Assembly (NCBI GenBank): GCA_003868215.1
Contig: QWDQ01000006.1
Coordinates: forward strand, 310,001 to 374,000
DNA from: Pseudophaeomoniella oleicola
Lineage: Eukaryota; Ascomycota; Eurotiomycetes; Phaeomoniellales; Phaeomoniellaceae
Reading direction: 5' to 3'
Length of the DNA stretch: 64,000 bases
This document shows, piece after piece, positions 9,804 to 18,484 of the stretch. Every line of letters starts with the position of its first letter. Position 1 is the first letter of the stretch. The notes under the pieces were generated by a model. The model was not told the origin of the DNA, did no database searches, and was given only the letters and a program-made list of their open reading frames with translations. The position numbers and the translations under genes are program-made.

Positions 9804-11929
9804 ATGAAAGAGGCCTTCCTTTGGGCCCGCTTCCTGCCGCTGCGCAGCTCCTGTACTGCTGTCAGAACCCTTCCTTTCCGACAACGATACTATACACAAT
9901 TGAAGTCGAATCGACGCATATGGCAGGGCAAGGCGCATCCTGGACGCAAAGGGGGGAGGCTCTTAATATGTGCAGCACTAAGCCCTGCTGCATTTTTGAA
10001 GATAACAGAGGAGGAGAATCATGAGGGCAAAACAAGTGAAGAGCAGATGCTGGAGGCATCTAGAGCAGAGATCAAGAAGGGCATATCGAAAGAATCACGC
10101 GGCTTACGAAGACTGTTAGAGGGTATCGTATTTGCTTTCGACAAGTTTATCTACGAGCCAGTCGCAACGGGTTTTCGATTCCTCCACTTGGTCGTGATTT
10201 TCGTCCCGGTCATTGTGACTGTGCCAGTGATCTGGTTCGGCACGCGCGTGAAGGACAGGGACAATGAGCGAAAGGGAACATTATGGTGGTACGGATTTCT
10301 GGTCAAATCTATGGAACGGGCTGGTCCAGCGTTCATCAAGGTCAGTATCACGGTCCGAACGGCCAAGTGTGTTTATTGACCTTCAAGTAGCTGGGTCAAT
10401 GGGCAGCCTCGCGGACTGATATATTCCCCAACGAAATGTGCTCCAGAATGTCCTCTTTGCATTCAAATGCTCCTGCCCATTCACTCGAAATGACAAAGAG
10501 GACATTGGAAGTTGCCTTTGAAAGACCATTCGAGGATATCTTCGAAGAATTTCAGGAAAAGCCTCTCGGTGTCGGAGCTATTGCACAGGTGTACAAGGCG
10601 AAGCTGAAGCGCGATCTAGCAGCTCCAGGACCAAGTGTGGATTCTGAAGAGCAGCCAACGCTCCGGAAAATGGTCAGGAAAAATGTCGATGCATTGGTGA
10701 AGAGCACACCAGAACGGGTTCCCTCATCTTACGTGGCAATCAAGGTCTTACATCCACATGTCGAACGAATTGTACGGCGGGACCTGCGTATCATGGGCTT
10801 CTTCGCCTCGGCGATCAACCTAATACCGACGATGCACTGGCTGTCTTTGCCTGACGAGGTCAGTCAGTTTGGGGAGATGATGCGTCTCCAGCTTGATCTT
10901 CGGATAGAATGCGCCAATTTGACCATTTTCCGCAAACACTTTAAGGATCGGACAACGGCCTGGTTCCCATATCCTTACACAGACTACACAACCCGACAGG
11001 TTCTCGTTGAAGAGTTTGCCCAGGGAATTCCTCTCGAAGCTTTCCTCCAGCACGGCGGTGGGTCGTTTGACGCAGAGATTGCCGGTGAAGGTCTCGATGC
11101 TTTCCTCCATATGCTTCTCATCGATAACTTCGTCCATGCGGACCTTCATCCCGGCAATATAATGGTCCGCTTCTACCACTCTGCTCGTCCCGAGCTACCC
11201 TATTCATCCAAACACAACAAGGATGTAAACTCTCCTCCTACAGCTGACGAAACCGATGAGACCGAATCTATCCTGTCTCGCCTTCGCCCTCATCTTGAAT
11301 CCCACGATCGACAGGCCTGGCATGATGCTCTTGCTCAGATAGACGCCGAAGGCTACCGTCCTCAGCTTATCTTTATCGACACGGGCCTCGTCACCGAGCT
11401 GAACGCCGTCAACCGTCAGAACTTTCTCGATCTCTTCCGCGCTATTGCAGAATTCAATGGTTACAAGGCCGGTCAACTCATGATCGAGAGATGTCGTCAA
11501 CCTGAAGCTGTGATTGATGGCGAAGTCTTCGCTCTCAAGATGCAACATCTCGTTCTCGCCATCAAAGGTCAAACATTCGCTCTCGGCAACATCAAGATCG
11601 GTGACGTCCTCTCTGAAGTCTTATCCATGGTTCGATCCCACCATGTCAGAATGGAGGGCGATTTCGTCAACGTCGTCATCTCCATCCTCCTTCTCGAGGG
11701 CATCGGACGAACCCTCGATCCCAACCTCGACCTGTTCAAAGAAGCGCTCCCGATCCTCCGACAGCTCGGTTCCGGCGCCGGTGCGGCCGGGGTCATCAAT
11801 GCGGCCAAGGAAGGCGACTGGAGCTTCTTGAAGATCTGGGTCGGCCTCGAGGCTCGGCGGTGGCTGAAAGCCAGTACGGAGAGCGTCGAAATGTGCGTCA
11901 AATACGACCAGTTAAGTCCAAACATATGA
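9804..11929 (+). CDS. Mitochondrial ABC1/ADCK (UbiB-family) atypical kinase, probably Cqd1/ADCK2-like
   Basis: Predicted 691 residues. Exons 9804-10340 and 10391-11929; the 50-bp intron splits AFIK from LGQWAASRTDIFP and so rebuilds the family's diagnostic KxGQ motif. The N-terminus is Arg-rich and amphipathic, like a mitochondrial presequence, followed by one membrane span (LHLVVIFVPVIVTVPVIWFG, about residues 127-146). The kinase-like core has a Gly/Ala-rich loop (PLGVGAIAQVYKA), a lysine in VAIKVLHPHV, the catalytic HADLHPGN and the metal-binding FIDTG in place of DFG. UbiB proteins support coenzyme Q handling at the inner membrane. The GVGAIAQVY loop fits the yeast YPL109C (Cqd1)/ADCK2 branch better than Coq8, but this assignment is from memory. 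A low-complexity insert (SKHNKDVNSPP...) sits between the catalytic and metal-binding loops. Confidence 0.88.
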
Positions 11930-12970
11930 ACCTACCTCTCTTGTTTTTGGGTCAAGATTTTTTTTGGTTTCGATGGTTTTTGTGTTTGATTAAGATGATG
12001 GGGATTTGTATGATCTTTTCCTCGCTCGACGTTCCGGTACATCAGGTACCTACGTGTTGGCTCGGTGAAAGTTGGGTTATTTACCTACCCACCTGCCCTA
12101 TGCACGCATACCTAGGTACAGACAAACAGCGCCAGTACCAACCATCTTACCTAGAAAACAGCGGACAAAAGACCAAGACTCGGCATGTTGCATCGATCCA
12201 TGTTAGAAGAGAAGGACAAAAAAGGAAAGACTTACTACTGTAACAGAATCGAATTGACAACCAATTTTTCTTTTATATATGTAATACAAACGAACAATCT
12301 CATTATTCTCTAGGTTTCTCTTTGCATTTCTTCGTCGTATATTAGGAAGTCGGGAAGAAATGGAGTGGGATGAGTACGGTTCCGAATCCCTTTTGTTACC
12401 TTTTTTTCGTTCGTGTGGACAAAAGACAAGACAAAAAACACAGACAAGGAATTTTTGTATGTATGTATGTATGTATGTACGAAGTAGGAAGAGAAGAGAA
12501 GACACAGTGAAGGAGAGAAGAGACGATGGAGGAAGAGAGCGGGCAAAGAAAAGTGAACGTAATGGAACATATTGGCGGGCGGATGGGCGGAGAGAAACAA
12601 ATGTATGAATATAGTATTGTATTATATTTCATCAGTCAATCAATTAATCAATCGACTAATCGATCCAATCCTCTTCAGTTTGGTGGCGTGGAGGGATATT
12701 AATATGTATTTATGTAGGTAGGGTAAGTTAACACAGATTCAAGAGGTTGCCGCAAAGCAAGAAGAGGACAGGAAGTAAAACAGCTCGTAGAGTTTCATGA
12801 AGGATGTTTGTTGGATAACCAGAGATCGTGTGCATTACATTCAGCATTTCCGGTTCGGCCCAACAAATTGATAAGGGTGAGGACAAGTTAAACGCCCGCA
12901 AGAGAGATTCGTGTAGATAAGACAATCGGCGAATAGCTTCAAAGAAGAAAAAAGGCAAATTCATCTTGCT
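11930..12970. other. Convergent 3' intergenic region
   Basis: About 1 kb between the facing stop codons of the ABC1 kinase and heme lyase genes. A/T-rich with simple repeats, including a TATG microsatellite near 12457-12480. No gene was recognised; it probably contains both 3' untranslated regions. Confidence 0.5.
12457..12480. repeat. Tetranucleotide microsatellite (GTAT)n
   Basis: About five to six copies of GTAT in tandem in the 3' intergenic region. Confidence 0.8.
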
Positions 12971-14099
12971 TCAAGATGAGGAGCGCCTTGAAGCAGCTTT
13001 CCTCTCGGCCTCGGCCTCCCTCGCTGTTGCGCCGCTGGCTCTGTACCAGAAGTCTCCGCCCCAGCGCATCACCCGCTCTGCGGCGGCCGTAGGCGTATCG
13101 ATGGCAGGTCGTATGTCCAAATAGAAGACTGGTTCACCAGTCGGTTCTGGCTCGCCCGAGTAATAGTCGATTACGTAGCGGATTTGTCTGGGTCCCTCTG
13201 GGGTTAGACGTTGGATGTACCAGTCGTGACGATCAAATGGCGGCTCGGTTCTAAGGTTTCGTTCAGTTTGGTGTAACGAAGGAGGTATAAGAAGGAATAC
13301 TCACCCAAACTTCTGAGGATACAAGGTCCCCAACACTTGCCACATGACAGCCTTCGGGGTCATCTCTTTTGGTCGACCTTCAAATCGTAGCAGTTTCGGT
13401 TGATCCTCATCCTGTTGTCCTCTCAGCTCCGCCCGGGCCTGAGCAAAAGCCATGTTTTGTTCTCCCATTCGGCACTTTTTCCAGCCCTCCTTAAGTCCCT
13501 TGCCAAAAATTCGTTCCCAGGAGACAATCTCTTGCCACGCGCCTTCGTTCAAAAAGTTGTGCACGGCAACCATGGATTCCACCGCATCGATCGGTGTGTC
13601 CGTATAGCCCTTTCGGAGCATGGCGTTGTACATTTGCTGAGGAGATGGATATTCCCAATTCGATTCCGCATCGCCCCGAGGAATAGATGAGACTTCTCGC
13701 TCAAGAGGAAGCTCAGCGGTTTGGTCTGCGGAACGTTTGTTGGAAAGAGCGGAAAACATAAAATTCAATGGATTATAGCTAGATCGAGAATTCGACGGAG
13801 TTTCCTTGGTAGGCTCTGTTGCGGCTGAGGATGGGGCTGCCGACAATATGGGATGGTTTGGAGACTTCACAGGACACGACGACTGCGATTTCGTCGCTGT
13901 ATCATGTTGTGGAGGGAATGAAGAGGGAGGCTGATCCGGGCTATGCATCGGACATCCCGGCTTTATAACATCAGTCAAGCACATTGCAGAAGATGGACGA
14001 TTGGGCACTTACAGGAGGCGATGCGTTAGAGGCGGGAATAGGATGAGGAGCAGGAGGGTATTGCGATCGCGCGGGCACATCAGACCAGAACCAACCCAT
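12971..14099 (-). CDS. Holocytochrome c synthase (cytochrome c heme lyase)
   Basis: Predicted 340 residues; attaches heme covalently to the CXXCH motif of cytochrome c in the mitochondrial intermembrane space. Exons 14099-14013, 13960-13305, 13250-12971; introns 14012-13961 (52 bp) and 13304-13251 (54 bp). Exon 1 gives [15 protein letters not shown], the usual start of fungal family members. Two heme-regulatory-type Cys-Pro motifs follow (GCPMH, SCPVK). The conserved core includes [44 protein letters not shown] and, after the second splice, [16 protein letters not shown] and [12 protein letters not shown]. The family contains Cyc3-type (cytochrome c) and Cyt2-type (cytochrome c1) enzymes; I cannot separate them reliably here, though the two CP motifs fit Cyc3. 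It shares a 563-bp divergent promoter with the unknown gene at 14663. Confidence 0.93.
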
Positions 14100-14662
14100 G
14101 ATGTGATCCCAGGATACTCTTAGACACTTGAATTGTAATTGAGATGAGGATGTTGGTTGTGAATCTCCCAGTCCCGAACTTTCTTGCCTTGTAACGAGCG
14201 AAGATGCAAAAGCGGAGAAGAAACGGACAAAAGTCGACGATAAGTCATTTAAAAGCGAAAGATTTCCGGGCGAAGATGCTTACAGCATTTACTTATCGCC
14301 CTCTGGTGGGCCCGTCAGTCCCGCTTGGATTTGGCTTCAATTGTCACGTCGAGACGTCTGCAAATTAATTATTCTTCACTCGTTGTCTATCAAGTCTTCA
14401 CTCTCACCAGATTCTGAATGGCTGAACCTTTATAATATCACTATACATGGGCACAAACCTCCACGACTAGCACCTTCCTTCCTGGTCAAGGAAAGCCTGT
14501 CGTTCCCTGCAATGATGTTGGACGGAGACAACGATATGTCGTCTCGGCTCCTCAGCACAGTCGCACTTCTTATTCTGTGAAAAGCTCATTACTAGGGATT
14601 TGATTTGATCGTTCCTCGTTCGTTACATCTCCAGATAATAGTTTCATTCCCTATCTCTCGGT
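14100..14662. promoter_or_regulatory. Divergent promoter region between heme lyase and unknown gene
   Basis: 563 bp between two outward-facing start codons, so it should hold both promoters. No individual motif is defended. Confidence 0.5.
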
Positions 14663-15680
14663 ATGGCTGCCCATTTCAATCTCGCTAAGCTACGTCGCGC
14701 ACTGCGACGCAAATCCGTTGTCGAGGTCGTAATCACTATGGACCCTCGGGCTATTGATGCCGGCGTACATGTGACAGGTGACAATATCGTTCGAGTCGAA
14801 GAGCAGCAAGAACATTTGGCTGTGGATATGGATATTGGCCCAAGCACTGTCGGGGTTGCCCCAAACCTTTGGACACTCCAAAGTGGTCTTGACGTATGTG
14901 TGCTGGCAGTGCGCCTGACCTGCCCTGCCTTAATTTGACTGTCGTGGGTAGCTTCACGGTTTGCCAAATGACAAGCACTATACCTATCGTTTGCTTTCAG
15001 GAGAAGGCCACTTCGTAGAATTTCGTTTCGACAATGATGAGGATGTTGATGTGGAAGTCCCCACCACCTTTCGTGCAACTTCAGGACATGTCTCCTTGCA
15101 ACAGGTCTCGAAGGTCGGATCGTTGATAGATGCCAAGTGGCACAATACGGTGGACGTCATCCAGAAAGGTGCGCATGGCGGGACGCGGGCTATTTTCGAT
15201 AACATCGAAAGGGAGAGCGAGGTCTACCTTCTCCAAGATGGGGGTGTCCTAGAGCTCGACCACGATAGCCAACACAATGTGGCACCTTGCAATAACCTTA
15301 GCACGATCTGGGCACGGCAACACTCAAGCCAAGATCCCACAGAAAGCGCCGTGGCAAAACTCGAACAACAACAGCAGGACCAGCAATCCGATTCTCCCTT
15401 TTTCGGATTGATCGTGCGTGCAGGAAAACATTCGCACGGCATCCTCATCAACCTCACCACAAAAGCAATACGTGTCGAGAAATGGGCACAAGAGAGAGAC
15501 GGCTGGATCAAAGACAGACGGTCATTCAGCGCCGGCGTTATCGGACAGCTTCCAAATGGTTTGGTTCATGAGTGCAAGCCGGCTGGATATACGCAGGAGA
15601 CCGAAGATGGGTCGTGGAAGGTCGTCGAAGCGACGACGGGTAGAGATGCGGCTCGTCAAAGAACTGGCAGTACCGCGTAG
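14663..15680 (+). CDS. Conserved-looking hypothetical protein, 319 residues
   Basis: Exons 14663-14893 and 14952-15680, with a 58-bp intron (donor GTATGT, acceptor TAG) joining TLQSGLD to LHGLPNDKHYTYRLL in frame. The protein starts MAAHFNLAKLRRALRRKSVVE. It is acidic in the middle (FRFDNDEDVDVEVP), has a Gln-rich run (KLEQQQQDQQ) and strand-like stretches (GLIVRAGKHSHGILINL). There is no signal peptide, membrane span or recognised domain. It faces the hydrolase gene with 249 bp between the stops. Function unknown. Confidence 0.6.
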
Positions 15681-15929
15681 GGTACGAGGGCAGGGTATTA
15701 CTTAAGATACGATAGGAAAGAGAACGAAAAAGGCTCTGACCTTGTATTGATAGCCTTTGTAGAATATTGATAATGATCCATCGCCAAACGCCAGACCTGC
15801 TACCGAGCAAATACTTTGATCCAAATACAATGTAGTCTAGACACCTGGTATATGCGTCTAGGTATTGGATGAACCATCATCCCGTCCAACCCCCTATCTC
15901 TCCATTCCAGAAATACAATCAATCAACCC

Positions 15930-17447
15930 TTAGGAATCGGGCATGGGACTACGTCCCCCCATATACCTCCAAAGACGAGACACATCCCGCACGGTTCTAC
16001 CAGGATATCCATTCGTAGAATTCGCTACCAACCTATCATCACCGTCTGTATCCAACGAGTCAATAGCCCCTTCACAACAATGGTCATCATCCTTGCCCAC
16101 AATCTGCAGCACCTGCCCATCCATCTTCTTGTCGCGGTGTTGGTCGAATCGCTCTTCGACGTGGACGATTCGGTCGAGATATGGGACTTCGTTCTTTGCC
16201 TTCTCCGTCATCGTCTTTCGCTGCTGTGGTTGCTCTCCTCCGGGTGATAGAGGGAACATGCGGCTCAGGTAGTGCTGGTTCAACAAGTGGCCGGTGGCGC
16301 CTTCGAGGACGAAGATCTTGCCGCAGAATTTCGCGCCGATGTCTTCTTGGGCGTTGTGCAGGACTCCCCAACGGGTGACCATGTCGAGACTATTAGCGTA
16401 ATGTTCGATGTAGGGGACCAGACGGGTACTGGCGTGGTTGTGATGGTTGCGACGTCCTGATGGTGGTGGCGTCCGGAGGGGATTGTTGAAGTGGCCAGCT
16501 GCGTTACCGAACGTGTAGACCTCTAGTTTCGAGGCATTCTCTCGTGGGATGTCGGCGAACAGTTGATCGAGGATGTTGCTTACGATAATGCCGCCTTGTG
16601 AATGGCATATCAGTACGAGCTTCCGGACGCTGGGATCGTTGCAGAAGCCTTTGACGTAATTGTATGCTACTCGCGTGTCTTGAGTGTAGTAGCCAAAAGC
16701 TCGCTGCACAATGCATTCAACAACATCGCCGAGTGCACCGTAAGTCTTATTGTGGATGCCCAGAATTGACCGACCGAAGATTCGGCTGAGGCGGTCGACG
16801 TTCTCTTGAAGACCCAGGCCGGTCACACAAATGCCGTTGATGAAGACCCAGCGCTCTCTTAGGTGTTCCGGGGGTATATCACTGAGTTCACGGAGAACTT
16901 CAGGGGACGTCGACGTGGTGAGATGGCCCTGGATTGGATAGCAAGACAGATGAAGAACGCCAACACTAAGAAGGATGAAGAGGATTGAGAAGTATCCGGG
17001 GAGCAGCAGGGTCACCGGTACCGCGACAATGACCCATACGAAGCTTGCAAGAGAGATCAAGACAAGCCACGACAGGCTGGGAAAGCTGTGAAAGCCGATG
17101 TAGAGCTCATCGGATGGATCGGTGGTCCAGAAAGGTATGAAGACCAATGGTAGAAGGTACAATTGAGAGAAAAATACCCAGGTGTCTCGGACCGTTAGGT
17201 ACAGCGGTGAGTTCCTGCTCGCTGATGATGATGCATCGGCCATGTCGCTGCGGGCTGGCATACAGAGACTGAGGAGGACGTTTCTGTTGCACCGGGTCTC
17301 TGTGATCCTCTCGTAGAAAAGGAAATGAAACGATCCGGTGACGAAATGCGGTCCCTCGAAAGATCCAGCGAGGAGTTCCCGGTGAAACTGTGTGCTGATA
17401 AGATCGCACTGGTATAAGTTCTCTATCGGCTCTCTAATAGGCCGCAT
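15930..17447 (-). CDS. Membrane-bound alpha/beta-hydrolase (lipase-like)
   Basis: Uninterrupted frame of 505 residues from 17447. An internal start at 17243 (MADASSSASRN, 437 residues) may be the real one, because the first 68 residues look like translated leader. Three hydrophobic segments follow (FFSQLYLLPLVFIPFW, SWLVLISLASFVWVIVAVPVTLLL, YFSILFILLSVGVLHL), so the protein is probably an integral membrane protein with a catalytic C-terminal half. That half has the nucleophile elbow KLVLICHSQGGIIV (GxSxG-like, HSQGG, Ser near residue 282 of the long form), a beta-strand YTFGNAAGHF and a candidate catalytic His in LLNQHYLSRM. FINGICVT is a likely first core strand. Substrate unknown; a lipid esterase is a guess from the fold. 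Confidence 0.75.
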   Translation of the reverse strand: MRPIREPIENLYQCDLISTQFHRELLAGSFEGPHFVTGSFHFLFYERITETRCNRNVLLSLCMPARSDMADASSSASRNSPLYLTVRDTWVFFSQLYLLPLVFIPFWTTDPSDELYIGFHSFPSLSWLVLISLASFVWVIVAVPVTLLLPGYFSILFILLSVGVLHLSCYPIQGHLTTSTSPEVLRELSDIPPEHLRERWVFINGICVTGLGLQENVDRLSRIFGRSILGIHNKTYGALGDVVECIVQRAFGYYTQDTRVAYNYVKGFCNDPSVRKLVLICHSQGGIIVSNILDQLFADIPRENASKLEVYTFGNAAGHFNNPLRTPPPSGRRNHHNHASTRLVPYIEHYANSLDMVTRWGVLHNAQEDIGAKFCGKIFVLEGATGHLLNQHYLSRMFPLSPGGEQPQQRKTMTEKAKNEVPYLDRIVHVEERFDQHRDKKMDGQVLQIVGKDDDHCCEGAIDSLDTDGDDRLVANSTNGYPGRTVRDVSRLWRYMGGRSPMPDS

Positions 17448-18484
17448 CCAGGAATCTGGTTTGAGTGCACGACCCTAGACAATTTACATGACTCTGTTCT
17501 CTTCAGTAAAGATTGTCCTACCACCAGCGTGGCCTCCTCTACACTTTGAACCCTATCAACGAGCTTCAGCAACGTAAAAATAGGACTTGTTAATCAATAT
17601 AGAGGTCGTTGTGTGGCTTGTCACACGACCAAGGGAAGAATATGTAGCGACGGACTTTCCCAGCGCATATTGTGTCGATAACATTTCAACGTGGAGCCAG
17701 TGACAACAGTTCGATGCTGCAGCCAATGGCCAAAGCAAGGATGGCAAGAACGACCCCATGATGCCAACAGCAAACGAGGAGACGCGAAGCGAGGACCAAA
17801 ATCCCAACGTTGTTTCTGAGCTGTCATTCGGTCTGTAATAAACCTGGAGATGAAGATGCCATCGTGAATAAAATGAGCAAAGATCAATCATGTGCTCTAG
17901 ATAGTATTCATGGTACCAAGCCATATGATTAATGTCGACAAACCGAATTGCGGCGGATCATCTGACCTCTTCAAGAGAGCATATGACGACGCCAGTGACA
18001 TGGAATCTTATCTATAAAGAGGCAGGTTGTTGACATAGAAATATTGGCTTATGCATCAGGGACACATCCGAATAGTGCTTACATCCTCAGGTACATAAAG
18101 ATACCTGGGTCCGTGCTCTGTTACAAGTGGCTTAGGATGGATAAGGTAAGCATTCACAACGAACCATTGCGGCTTTCACTGAAATCAGGGTGAATATGAT
18201 TGCTGTATCTATGCATCTCTGCTGCCATGTTGTATATCGCTGCTGGTAGAAGCTATATCAGCGTCGAGCCAAACGTAGCTTTATTCTATCACTAGGCTAT
18301 TATGAGCACCTTGGCCACACTTGAAGCGTCCTCGAGGAATCATCCGATCGAGCCCTTCTCATGTGGAACCACACGAGCATCGTTCCAGTCCTACACGCTT
18401 TTCGTTGTCGCTTCTCTAGCCTCTACCATCCCTTTTTTGTCTCTAAATGCTTGGTTAAGCTTCATCATCAAGTCATTCAAGCCG
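17448..18484. other. Intergenic, about 1 kb, nothing recognised
   Basis: Upstream of the hydrolase gene and downstream of the Cid1-like gene. The minus-strand frame at 17556-17924 lacks any domain, coding neighbour or splice context that I can support. Confidence 0.4.
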
